Assembly: GCA_022764085.1 (NCBI GenBank) | Contig: JALERP010000136.1 | Coordinates: 1 to 57,930 of the forward strand | Reading direction: 5' to 3' | Length of the DNA: 57,930 nt | Source: Prevotella sp. | Lineage (GTDB): Bacteria; Bacteroidota; Bacteroidia; Bacteroidales; Bacteroidaceae | Shown here: piece after piece, positions 10,406 through 20,400 of the stretch | How positions within the stretch are numbered: position 1 is the first letter of the stretch | Layout of the letters: the number at the start of each line of letters is the position of its first letter | Notes under the pieces: model-generated | The model's input: the letters and a program-made list of their open reading frames with translations, nothing else | The model's database searches: none | Told to the model about the DNA's origin: nothing | Position numbers and translations under genes: made by a program

Positions 10406-12214
10406 TTACTTCAACTGTGCACCAGTTACAGAGAACTCTGCACCATTCTTAACAATAACAACGCGGTTGTTCTTGATGAACTTACCATTCTGGGCAACCT
10501 TGTTCTCGCCGTTAACAGCGTTGATGCCGGTTCCCTTTACAGGAGTAATCTTGATTGAAGAAATCAGGATGTTACCTGTACCTGAGAACTTCTGGAATGT
10601 GTGGATACCTTCGCCGAGAGAGAACTTAATCTCGTTGGTAGGAAGTGTCTCAACTACATTACCATCTGCATCTGTAATATCGTATGTTCCTGTAAGCATA
10701 TCATCGCAACCATATGTTGTACCGTCAACATTCACCTTGCACTGGCGGTCCTTAGCTTCCTCTGCATCAATGTTCTTGCAAGCGTTCTTAGAGCAGATTA
10801 CGTGTACATCTGCAGTCTCGCCCTGGGCAACCATGAATGAGATGTTGGTAGCGTTCATCTTGATGTAAGCCTCCTGACCTGCAGGAACCTGATACTGGGC
10901 AGCAGTAGATGCATTTGCGATAGCACCAAACTCGAGGTTCTTAACAAAGAAGTCCATCTTGTCGGCTGTGATAGCTCCATCCTCAATCTTGTAGATAGTA
11001 CCAGTGGTTGATGTGGCTGTAGCCTCCTCGTCAACAACGGCTGTTCCTGAAACAGTGATAATCTTCTCTTCGGTAATTGGGTTAAGAACATATACGTCCT
11101 TAGATGTAGAAGCAGTCTCGAATGTAGCATAGTCGCCATTCTTAATCTTAGACATTGCAGTTACAGTAGCTGACTCACTCAAAGTGAATGAGCTGCCCTC
11201 TGCATAATCAGCCTCACCATACTTGTAGAAGTTCTGGGCACCCTCATATTCAGATGTGATAGTTACATTGCCACCTTCAGCGGAAATTGTAGGAGCGTTG
11301 AAAGAGAATGATACGATACCATCGTTGTCAGCACCTTCGCAGATATCAGCAGGATTTCCGTCACCATAGTCAACAAAAGCCTGGAACTTTAAAGTCTGCT
11401 CTTTGTAGCACTTGATAGGCTCTGTATATTTTGGACTATCAGCTGTTGGAGTTGTACCATCGGTAGTGTATGTTACCACGGTATTAAACTTTTCACCCCA
11501 TAATTCGTATGTATTAGGCTTACATATTACCTCACGATACCACAGACCATTCTCGAATGTCTGGTCACCAACCTTTACAGAAGGAGTACCTGGAGCCTCG
11601 TTAGCCTCAACAATGATATAACCAACGAACATATCTCCATTGTAAGAACCAATGTAGATTGTATAATCATCCTTAGCTGTCCACTCATAGAGGAAACCTG
11701 CAGGAACAGCGGGGAAATCTGCACCAGGTTTTTCATTCAAAGGTTTTGTAAGTTTTGCATCAGTAGCAATACAGGGGATACGAGCAGAAGTTCCAGACTT
11801 GTTGTTACCTTGAATAAGGAAAATCAGCTTAGAACCTGCTGTAACCTTCATTGCAATAACATCCTGAGCTTTCTTCAGACGAAGGCTATTGTAGTGAGCA
11901 CCATACTCACCATACTTTTCGGCAAATGCGGCATCGTAGCGTAATTCGCCTGTTGGAGCACCTGTTTCATCCTTAAGAATTTCACCTGGATCAGAATTAC
12001 CCTTGTTAGTAGCTACTGATCCACCTGTAACATCGAGGAAGAATCCATCGCCAAAAAGATTACCCTTGCCAGGACGGACTGTACCATTGTTAGTCCATTC
12101 GTCAGCAACCAGCACATAGCTGTGCTTACATTGCTTTACATCGTCGATTGTCGCAGCGTTGACAGATGATGTCAAGCCGACGAGCGCGCAGATTAAAGTA
12201 AATAATTTTTTCAT
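10406..12214 (-). CDS. Large secreted protein of unknown function, last gene of the SusC operon
   Basis: A 602-residue protein with a clear signal peptide (MKKLFTLICALVGLTSSVNA) and no lipobox. I recognise no catalytic family. Residues about 215-300 hold a chitobiase-C-like beta domain (VTYTTDGTTPTADSPKYTEP), a non-catalytic module often found in Bacteroidota surface proteins. The flanking parts are beta-rich. The last 30 residues (NNRVVIVKNGAEFSVTG) resemble the mini-tails on other secreted proteins in this window. It follows the small lipoprotein by 104 bp, a gap that holds a hairpin, so it may be expressed at a different level from susCD. It is probably a surface or secreted accessory of the pectin locus; no enzymatic role can be claimed. 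Confidence 0.6.
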   Translation of the reverse strand: MKKLFTLICALVGLTSSVNAATIDDVKQCKHSYVLVADEWTNNGTVRPGKGNLFGDGFFLDVTGGSVATNKGNSDPGEILKDETGAPTGELRYDAAFAEKYGEYGAHYNSLRLKKAQDVIAMKVTAGSKLIFLIQGNNKSGTSARIPCIATDAKLTKPLNEKPGADFPAVPAGFLYEWTAKDDYTIYIGSYNGDMFVGYIIVEANEAPGTPSVKVGDQTFENGLWYREVICKPNTYELWGEKFNTVVTYTTDGTTPTADSPKYTEPIKCYKEQTLKFQAFVDYGDGNPADICEGADNDGIVSFSFNAPTISAEGGNVTITSEYEGAQNFYKYGEADYAEGSSFTLSESATVTAMSKIKNGDYATFETASTSKDVYVLNPITEEKIITVSGTAVVDEEATATSTTGTIYKIEDGAITADKMDFFVKNLEFGAIANASTAAQYQVPAGQEAYIKMNATNISFMVAQGETADVHVICSKNACKNIDAEEAKDRQCKVNVDGTTYGCDDMLTGTYDITDADGNVVETLPTNEIKFSLGEGIHTFQKFSGTGNILISSIKITPVKGTGINAVNGENKVAQNGKFIKNNRVVIVKNGAEFSVTGAQLK

Positions 12215-12267
12215 AATGTTTAATGTTTAATTAATAAAAAGGTGTATTAAATAATTTCTTTTTAGTA

Positions 12268-12303
12268 ATCCCGATAGTGCAGATTGACTCTGCACTACGG
12301 GAT
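12268..12303 (-). terminator. Intercistronic hairpin between the small lipoprotein and the 602-residue protein genes
   Basis: Arms 12268-12283 and 12289-12303 pair over 15 bp with one bulged A. Read on the minus strand it is followed by TTACTAAAAAG rather than a U-run. It may be a weak terminator or an RNA-processing hairpin that lowers expression of the last gene. Confidence 0.6.
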
Positions 12304-12318
12304 AACTTAGATGTTTGT

Positions 12319-12867
12319 TTACTTTTGTCCTTTCACGAGATATGTCTGAACAGGTGTGTCGCCAAAATGTGAGATGGTTACAATATCGCGACCTTCAGAA
12401 ACAGCCACTCCTGTGAACACCGTCACCTTAGATACCTTACCACTGTCATCCTTCACCAACTTTAGGATACTGAAATTACCCGTTTTCGGCGAATAGGTGT
12501 ATTCGTACTGAGGTACAGCCTCGGTGTTGGAGTCATCAAGCCATGTTGCGGTGTTCTTGATGGAAGCTGGGATGACACCCTCACTCATCTTAACCACAAC
12601 GTATGTCTCATCCACAAAGTCAAGACTCTCAACATATCCCTGAATCTCCTCACCGTATGAATTGAACTTCATACCAGTGCCACGCACCCAATAGGTGTTA
12701 GCCATCGACTCGGGGTGAGTGATTTTAATGGAGTCGTTATATTTTCCTGCCCATGCCGGATTGCTGGTATTGGCATCCTCAAACTCGTTGGCATCTTCAC
12801 AAGCCGCAAAGCAGAAGCCAAACACAAGGGCGGCAACGGCAAAACATGATTTCTTAAATGCTTTCAT
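12319..12867 (-). CDS. Small surface lipoprotein (unknown function) in the pectin SusC/D operon
   Basis: A 182-residue protein with a type II signal peptide and lipobox FAAC (Cys22), followed by an acidic EDANEFED stretch. Such an acidic run after the lipid cysteine is typical of Bacteroidota lipoproteins exported to the cell surface. The mature part is predicted beta-rich and has no family I can name. It begins 30 bp after the DUF4957/DUF5123-like gene. By position it is a surface glycan-binding or accessory lipoprotein of the SusE/F kind; this is inference from context only. Confidence 0.65.
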   Translation of the reverse strand: MKAFKKSCFAVAALVFGFCFAACEDANEFEDANTSNPAWAGKYNDSIKITHPESMANTYWVRGTGMKFNSYGEEIQGYVESLDFVDETYVVVKMSEGVIPASIKNTATWLDDSNTEAVPQYEYTYSPKTGNFSILKLVKDDSGKVSKVTVFTGVAVSEGRDIVTISHFGDTPVQTYLVKGQK

Positions 12868-12897
12868 AATTGTCTTTTTTCTGATTTCTTGAAAGTT

Positions 12898-15312
12898 TTA
12901 CTTATTGCGCCATCTTGCAGCACCAGCATTGTTGCGCACGATATCATTGTCGGTGCTCTTGTAGAAGAGGTTGACATTGTACTGAGATGCTGTTCCGTCG
13001 AGAGCGTCAGCACGGTGCATGTGCTGGTCGTTGGCTGTAGCTGCCTTGTGAGGAGGACACGGACTTATGAACAGTTCCGTTGACGACACGTCTGCCACTT
13101 CCACTTCGAGCGAACCGTTGAGTATAGCGAGGTTGTTCTTAACCAACTTACCGAATGCGTTGCTGGTGGAGTTCCATGGGTTACCACTGAATATCGAACC
13201 ATTGGTGAGGTTGTCGTTGGTTGACCAGTTGTTATGGAAGTTCAGGGTTACAACGCCCATCACGCCTTCTGAGTTGGCCTGTGTGTCGCGGATGTCGCAT
13301 CCCCAGAATCCAAGCACACGCTGGTCGCCTTCCTGCTTGGTCAATACGAAGAGGTTGTTCTCCACATTATATACAGAACCGTTGGGCAGGTTACGCATCT
13401 TGAAGATAGAACCGTTGGCGCGTGTGTTGAAGTTTACGAGAGTGTTGTTGGAGAACGTGATGTTCCATGGTCCTCCTGTCCATCCCGACTGTCCTGACTC
13501 CTCGCTGAAGAATGCGGGGAATGGGCTGTCGTAGAATGTGTTCTCGATAATCTTCATATCCTTGTATAGGTTTGAAGCGGGATTGTTACCCGAACCTGCT
13601 ATCCAGCAATAACCACCAGCACCCTGGTTGTAGTAACCGCAGTCGAAGAACTGGTTGTTCTTCACGAGCACATGGTTCCAAACCTTATAGTTGGCACCCT
13701 GCTCACGGATAAATCCGCGCACGAGACGCTTGAACGTACAGTTCTCGATAACAAGACTGTCGAGTGTCACTGCCATACCGTTGGAATACATGTTGAAGAA
13801 GTAGTTACCAGCGGCAGTTCCTGCTCCTGCGGCATTGTCACCGTAGTTGAATGCCTTCGGGTTGTCGAAGTCGATGTCATAGAAAGCGAGCTTCTTCATG
13901 TAGATCTCACCACCCTCACCGGCCTCTGGCTGACGACCGAACATAAACATTGTGTAAGAGCCTTGCCACTGCTCACCATTGGTAGCGGAGTAGAAGGAGT
14001 TCTTGCCAATACCGCTAATCACCTTTGCACGGAGTCCGTTAGCCACGTCCTCAGGTCGGGTGGCGAGAGTGAATCCCTTACATGTGATATCGTTTCCATC
14101 GAGGTAGTAGGTCTTTCCACCCTCAAGATAGAAAGTCTGTCCCTCTGCATAGTTGGTGTTGGAGATGAAGTCGAGCAGTGTAGGACTGATAGGAGCGGCA
14201 TTAAACTCTGTTGCCAAAGCGAATGTGTCGGCACGGCTTGTACCATACTTTGCCATCAATTCAGAGTGACTCAGCAGGATAGGCTCACCCGGCTTACCGT
14301 CAGAACGTGAAGTGCAGGTGTTGTACTTGGCGTCAACAGCAACCTTCACATTGGGGTCAATAAGGTCAATCACATACACTGAGTTGGGCGACAGTCCGTC
14401 GATATCCACATATCCTCTCTCACGGTCCTGTGCAGTAAGCTCATAATTCTTCCACTTTTCGCCAACGGATGAGTTGGGGTTGTTGGGAGAAGGCTTCACT
14501 GTCAGGTACTTGTAACCGAACTCTCCGTCGGGATCGACATTGAAGTTGGTGTAATAGCTCTCAAGCTTGTCCTTGTCTTCGGCAGAGATATTTGGAAGAG
14601 CCGCGAGGATATCGTCCATGGTGAATGTCTCCATGGCATTGATATTTTCCATATCGGCAGAGGTAACGCCACTGAATTCCTTGATGAAGTCCTTCACGTT
14701 GGTGTTGATACAAACGTGCATGGTTGTCTCGGTTGTCTGTGCCTGGTTGACATACACAGCGAACGGAGTCTCATAGCGGTCATTGGTCTTGATTCCCATA
14801 TACTCCTGCCACTGGCGTCCGTTGCCGTGTCCATACCAGTTGGAGGCATGCGAGAAGTCGGTCACGTTGTTGTCACGGTCTGACAATGCACGGATGGCAA
14901 AGCGGTAGTCGGTGGAGTACTGAAGGTCGGGGATAATCAGGTCGAGCACATTGGGACCCACGATAGTATCAATCAGCAAGTCGCTTGTGCCTTGAATCTG
15001 TGCCCAAGCCTCAGGACCATTGCTCACCTTGGGTTGGAGAGCCATCTGTATCTGATAGCCGGCACATCCGAATTCCTCCTTCACTCCATACCAATAGAGG
15101 TGGATGGTGTTGCCATGAGGATATGCGCCGTCCAGACCACAGTTGTAGGGATAGTCAGTTCCTTTTCCTCGTGTGTAGTCAGTTATGAACATTGTCATGA
15201 ACTGTCTATCGAGGTTGGTTGCCACAGTGTCGTCATCGTCACTACATGACACCATCAGTGCCGATGTACTTGCTGTGAGCAAAAGCAACATATTACGAAA
15301 TATATTCTTCAT
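12898..15312 (-). CDS. DUF4957/DUF5123-like surface lipoprotein with beta-helix, SusE-position
   Basis: An 804-residue protein starting at the ATG at 15312; a TTG four codons upstream is less likely. Lipobox LMVSC is followed by SDDDD, pointing to surface display. Residues about 25-200 are fibronectin-like (GYQIQMALQP, YSTDYRFAIRALSD). The middle and C-terminal half shows parallel beta-helix features (VIENCTFKRL, IIENTFYDSP, FSNNTLVNF) and ends near AARW. This layout fits the DUF4957-DUF5123 lipoproteins encoded in the SusE slot of pectin loci. It probably binds pectin at the cell surface next to SusD. I see no lyase signature. It lies 9 bp after the susD stop. Confidence 0.8.
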   Translation of the reverse strand: MKNIFRNMLLLLTASTSALMVSCSDDDDTVATNLDRQFMTMFITDYTRGKGTDYPYNCGLDGAYPHGNTIHLYWYGVKEEFGCAGYQIQMALQPKVSNGPEAWAQIQGTSDLLIDTIVGPNVLDLIIPDLQYSTDYRFAIRALSDRDNNVTDFSHASNWYGHGNGRQWQEYMGIKTNDRYETPFAVYVNQAQTTETTMHVCINTNVKDFIKEFSGVTSADMENINAMETFTMDDILAALPNISAEDKDKLESYYTNFNVDPDGEFGYKYLTVKPSPNNPNSSVGEKWKNYELTAQDRERGYVDIDGLSPNSVYVIDLIDPNVKVAVDAKYNTCTSRSDGKPGEPILLSHSELMAKYGTSRADTFALATEFNAAPISPTLLDFISNTNYAEGQTFYLEGGKTYYLDGNDITCKGFTLATRPEDVANGLRAKVISGIGKNSFYSATNGEQWQGSYTMFMFGRQPEAGEGGEIYMKKLAFYDIDFDNPKAFNYGDNAAGAGTAAGNYFFNMYSNGMAVTLDSLVIENCTFKRLVRGFIREQGANYKVWNHVLVKNNQFFDCGYYNQGAGGYCWIAGSGNNPASNLYKDMKIIENTFYDSPFPAFFSEESGQSGWTGGPWNITFSNNTLVNFNTRANGSIFKMRNLPNGSVYNVENNLFVLTKQEGDQRVLGFWGCDIRDTQANSEGVMGVVTLNFHNNWSTNDNLTNGSIFSGNPWNSTSNAFGKLVKNNLAILNGSLEVEVADVSSTELFISPCPPHKAATANDQHMHRADALDGTASQYNVNLFYKSTDNDIVRNNAGAARWRNK

Positions 15313-15333
15313 GTCTTTATTCAATTTTGGGAA

Positions 15334-17424
15334 TTAATAACCATAATAATTCTTGTATGTACCTGCCGAACGCTGGATGGCGAGGTTAGGATAAGGCAGT
15401 ATGTAGCGCACTACCGGCAGTTCCTCTGCACTCGGGATGGTTGTCGGGAAGAGGGTCTGAACTCCGTCCTTTATGAGCCAGATGTTGCCACCGTCGTCAG
15501 AACGGATATATCCATAGAAGGAGTACTTGCACTGGTCTTTGGGAGTACCGGCATCTGTGTCACCCCACTGATAGAAGTCGGCAAAGTTCCATGCTGCAGC
15601 CTGGAAACCAAAGTTGGTGATATAGCTCTTCACGGGCATTGTGGATGGCTTGTATGCGTTAAACACGCGAAGACTCTTCAATGACTGGTTGGGATATGTA
15701 TAAACCACTGCACCATTGTTGAGCACATTGCCATAGAGCTGCGGACCACACACACGCAAACCGAGAGTTGTAATAGGCTCATCCAACTTATAGGCATGAT
15801 AGTAGATACGCTCAGGCAGGTTGTCGATATACTGCTTACCGTCATGCTCGTTGATTGCATCCTCAAATCCTGTGGTACTTCCTGCATTCTGCATACCCAC
15901 TGAATAATAGCGGAGGAAGCTATATACAAGTTCCTCAGCGTAGGTGTTTGTGCGCACGAGGTCACGCCAACGCGAGTTCTCGCCTGCAAACTCCCACTTA
16001 CGCTCGTCGAGCACTGCCTTCTGGAATGACTCCTTGGATGCGGATGCCTGACTTACAAAATCGGCATCGCCATTGAGGAACGCACGGTTGTGAACCTTTG
16101 ACAGGCACTCGATTGCCTTGTCGGATGGCATACCGTTGATCTCGTTGTCGGCCTCGGCATACATCAGCAATACATCGGCATAGCGCATGTATGGATAGTT
16201 GATACCGGTACTTCCGCTCTTGTCGTTACCAAGTGCGAGGGTCTCGTCGGTCCACAGTTTCGACCACTTGTTGCAGTGAACACTGTAGTCATTACGGATA
16301 TAAACAGAGTCCTGAAGCACTCCGTCGGCATTGGTGAAGTAACGGTAATACCACAATCCGTTGACAAACTCACGGCGAATGTCGTTGTCCCTGAAGAGGA
16401 AACGGTAGAAAGCGTTTAGACGCACACCGCCATTACACTCTCCCCATGCTCCTACGGTCTTTCCCTCGTATGAGTCATAAGACGGTCCCTGGGCATATCC
16501 TGTATTGCCATTGCCCTCCTTGGAGAAAGGAAGCTCGAAGATGACGTCGTCGTTGTTTACAAGTGCATAGTTGCACTCCTTTACGAACACGTCCTGATAA
16601 GGCAATGTCAGCGAGTGTGTGCCTGAGGTGATAACCGAGTCGGCATACTCCCTTGCCACCTTATAATATTCAATATAGTTTGACGGGCGCTCCATCTTGC
16701 CGTAGCTTGTCGGGCGGTCCTTCTCCGGACGCAGCGAGTAGCCACCGGCTGTAAGAGCTATACGTGCCACCATTGCCTGGGCGAACTCCTTGGAGCAACG
16801 CTCAACAGTAACAGAGTTGCCCGATGACATATAAGGCGCAATGCCCTTGAGGTCGTTGATGAGCGAGTCCTGGATAACCTGACGGTCGGCAACAGGAATA
16901 ACGAAGTTAGAACCGAGTTCTGATGACGGCGAGAAAGTGAAAGGCACGTCGCCGAACATCACCACGAGGTCGTGATAAGCCATGGCGCGGAGGCACTTCG
17001 CCTCGCCCATCCACTGCATTATTTCCTTGTCGCCAGTGTCATAGAGAGGACTGTTCTGCAAAGACCTAATGAACCTGTTGGCATATTCGATAAGATTATA
17101 CGATGCAATCCAGTACTTATTGATATCACCGCCCTGGTCGTCGCAGTCGAAACGTCTGTAAGTGTTGTGGGCGTGAGCAGAATTGGAACTGATGCTCATG
17201 TCAACATCGCTGTTGAGCACGAAAGTACTCTGATAGGCGTTGCCATAGAGGTCGTCCACGAGAGCTTGCGCATAAACACCGTTGAGCGCACGGTTAATCT
17301 CGGTTTTCTGACCATAGACGAATTCCTCGGTGTATGACGACGGTGCATCAACATCCAGAAAGTCGTTGCAGGCAGTAAGCGAGAGTAACGCCATTCCTGT
17401 ATATAAAATATTCTTTAGTCTCAT
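15334..17424 (-). CDS. susD: SusD/RagB family surface glycan-binding lipoprotein
   Basis: A 696-residue lipoprotein with lipobox SLTAC (Cys19) followed by NDFLDVDAPSSYTEE, the classic SusD start. TPR-type helices (ALNGVYAQAL, AKCLRAMAYHDLVVMFGDVPF) and a C-terminal part with RYADVLLMYAEADNEING and ERKWEFAGENSRWRDLVR are textbook SusD features. It caps the SusC barrel at the outer membrane and captures oligosaccharides. It is 34 bp after susC. At 696 residues it is longer than starch SusD (~550), as is common for pectin-locus members. The pectin substrate is inferred from the neighbouring PL1 lyases. Confidence 0.97.
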   Translation of the reverse strand: MRLKNILYTGMALLSLTACNDFLDVDAPSSYTEEFVYGQKTEINRALNGVYAQALVDDLYGNAYQSTFVLNSDVDMSISSNSAHAHNTYRRFDCDDQGGDINKYWIASYNLIEYANRFIRSLQNSPLYDTGDKEIMQWMGEAKCLRAMAYHDLVVMFGDVPFTFSPSSELGSNFVIPVADRQVIQDSLINDLKGIAPYMSSGNSVTVERCSKEFAQAMVARIALTAGGYSLRPEKDRPTSYGKMERPSNYIEYYKVAREYADSVITSGTHSLTLPYQDVFVKECNYALVNNDDVIFELPFSKEGNGNTGYAQGPSYDSYEGKTVGAWGECNGGVRLNAFYRFLFRDNDIRREFVNGLWYYRYFTNADGVLQDSVYIRNDYSVHCNKWSKLWTDETLALGNDKSGSTGINYPYMRYADVLLMYAEADNEINGMPSDKAIECLSKVHNRAFLNGDADFVSQASASKESFQKAVLDERKWEFAGENSRWRDLVRTNTYAEELVYSFLRYYSVGMQNAGSTTGFEDAINEHDGKQYIDNLPERIYYHAYKLDEPITTLGLRVCGPQLYGNVLNNGAVVYTYPNQSLKSLRVFNAYKPSTMPVKSYITNFGFQAAAWNFADFYQWGDTDAGTPKDQCKYSFYGYIRSDDGGNIWLIKDGVQTLFPTTIPSAEELPVVRYILPYPNLAIQRSAGTYKNYYGY

Positions 17425-17458
17425 ATCTTCTGTTTTATTTATTCTTTATACGACATTG

Positions 17459-20400
17459 TTAGAATGTAATGTTTGTACCAAAGACGAAGCCGCGGCTACG
17501 TGGATAGCGGTTCCAGTCCATACCGCAGGTGAGTCCCGTCTGGATGTCAACCTCGGGGTCGTAGCCACTATATCCAGTGATGATGAAGAGGTTGGTGGCT
17601 GACACATAGAAGCGTGCCTTGCTGAGACCTACCTTCTTCAGTATGTTCTTTGGAAGGCTATAACCGATGGTGATGTCATTGCAACGCAAGAACGAACCGT
17701 CCTCGATGAAGTATGACTGTGTGAGGTTGGTGGTCACGTCGGTCGGGTTCCACAGTGTCCTGCCCTGGTTGGCATTCTTGTAGATGTCGAGTCCGTTATC
17801 CACATAGTAGAGCTTGTAGAGGATATCACCCTTGGTGCCTGTAAGCTCGCCCGTAAGGTCGTTATAAAGCCAGGCTTCATTAAACTTGGCAAGAACGTTA
17901 TTGAAGGTGTTCTTGTTGCCACCAGATGATGACAATGCGTAAGCTGTGGCATTGTTGATGTCAAAGTCGAGCATATAGGTGAAGTTGGCAGTGAAGTCGA
18001 AGTCCTTCCACTGTCCTGAAAGACCGAAACCTCCCTGGATTCTCGGGTTGGTATTACCAATCACGGTACGGTCGTCCTCGGTGATGCGTCCGTCACCGTT
18101 GAGGTCCTTGAACTTAATCTTACCCGGCAACGTTGCGATACCTGAGTTGGATGTACCCGATACATCGTTGATGACGGTCACATAACCGTCTGCACGCGGA
18201 GCGCAGTTCTTGATTCCGTTGTCGGCGGCACTCGAACCCCAAGGCAAAGCCTGGAAGTTGCTGAGCGGGTCGAAGTAGAACTCGTCCATTGTATAAAGGC
18301 CGTCATATACGAAACCATAGATAAGACCAACCTCACTGCCCACCTTCAGACAATAGTCGTTATAAGATGACTTCCAACGGTCGTTCTGGTCCCAAACCAC
18401 ATCGTCGGTACCATTGAGCTTGTCAATCTTCTTCTTGTTGAATCCGAGCGACACGTTGGCAGACAGCACATAGTCCTTGCCCTGGAGAATGTCGCCGCTG
18501 ATAGAAAGCTCGATACCCTTGGTGGTCACCTGTCCGATGTTCTGCATCTGGCTGGTGTAACCCACTACCGAAGGAATGTCTGACCTGTAGAGCAGGTCCT
18601 TGGTGGTGTACCAGTAGAATTCGGGAGTGACGGTGAGACGTCCGCCGAAGAGTGTGATGTCGGCAGCGATGTTACGTGTGATGGTTGTCTCCCACTTGAT
18701 GTCCCTGTTGGTGAACTTTGAGCCACCGGCATTGCCGTAGTACTGCTCGCCATAGAGTGTTGTCTCGCCAAAGCCGGGACCGCCTGTAGTATTGATAGCA
18801 TAGAGCTGGCGCCACATGTCGTTATCGATACGGTTGTTACCCGAAAGACCGATGGCGGCACGTATCTTCAGCATGTCAATCCACTTGATGTTCTTCATGA
18901 ACTTCTCCTCTGAGAGCACCCACGCTCCTGATATTGACGGGAAGTAACCCCACTGGTTGCCCGGGGCGAACTTGGTTGAACCGTCGGCACGGAACGTACC
19001 GCTGAGGAGGTACTTGTGGTCGAAGTTATAGTTCACCTGTCCGAAGAACGACGCCGTGCGGTCGGGTGTAGAGAGTGATGAACTATTAATATAAGGAGTA
19101 CCGAAGCTCATGTTGTTCCATGCATCCGAGGCAGAGAATGAACGCGGGAAATAGCGGTTAATCATCGACTCCGAACTCTTGTCGTAGTGCTGGATTTCCT
19201 GTCCTGCAAGGAGCGAGAAGTTATGCACATCCTTCAACGAGAAGTTATAGCTTGCGGTGTTTGTCCAAATATAGCTGAGGGCAAAAGAGTTGTCCAACTG
19301 TGCCACTGGCTGGTTGTTGTGCTTCTGTCCAGTGTCTGTCAGTGCGCCATAGAATCGCTTCTGGTCGTTCCACTTCAATCCTATTGTACCCTCGGTGCGC
19401 AATGTGAGTCCCTTGATGGGCTTCCAGTCGAGTGACAATCCGGTTGAATAGTTATACGAATGCTTTACCAACTGGTTGATGGCGATGTCATTCTTAGGAT
19501 TGGTATAATTGAAGAGTTCCTCCTCGTCGGGGTCGGCGTATGAGGGGTCGATATATCCATACTCGCGCAGACCGTTGGTAGGACGATACTGAAGCACGTC
19601 GATAATACCACCTGTACCGATGTTGTTACCACCGGCACCCTCGTCACGACGGAACGTAAACTTTGGGTTAATCTGGAATGTCAACTTGTCGCTGAGTTTC
19701 ACGTTGGTCTTCATGTTGAGTGTGGTGCGGCGAACGCCTGAACCAAGGATGATACCGTTATCCTCACTGTTGGTGAGAGAGAGGTTGAACTTCACCTTTT
19801 CACTACCACCACCGATATTGAGGTTGGCAGAGTAGCTGATAGGATTCTCGCCCATCACCTCGTCCTGCCAGTCGTGCGACGGCAGCGCTGCGTACATGTC
19901 AAGGTCGTATGGGTTACCGAAGTTTGCCTTGAAGAACTTGGCGTTGGGAGAGCGTGTACCGTTGCAGGCATGCCACTGATACTGATACTTGACGAAGTCG
20001 GCGGCGTTCATAAGGTCGAGCTTGCGTGCAAGAGAGCTTACGGAGAGGTTGCCGTTGAACGACACCTGAACCTTACCTTCCTTGGCCGACTTGGTGGTGA
20101 CGATAACTACACCGTTACCACCCTTGGCACCATAAATGGCTGTAAGGGAGGCATCCTTGAGAACGTCGATAGAAGCGATGTCCGAAGGAGGGATATCGTT
20201 GATGTTGTCAGTCTGGAAACCATCGACAATATAAAGAGGTTCGTTACTCTGGGTCACTGACGTACCACCTCTGACTCGGATATGCACGTCGGCACCAGGC
20301 TGACCATCGACGGTAGTAACCTGCACACCGGAAATCTTACCCTGCAGGGCAACAGCAGCCGATGTCACAGGCACTGACTCCAGTCGCTTACCGCTCACCG

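Noticed and set aside
12898..15312. The DUF4957/DUF5123-like lipoprotein considered as an active pectate lyase because of its beta-helix features.
   Set aside because: No calcium-ligand Asp cluster or RxPR-type arginine motif is visible; surface binding is the safer reading.
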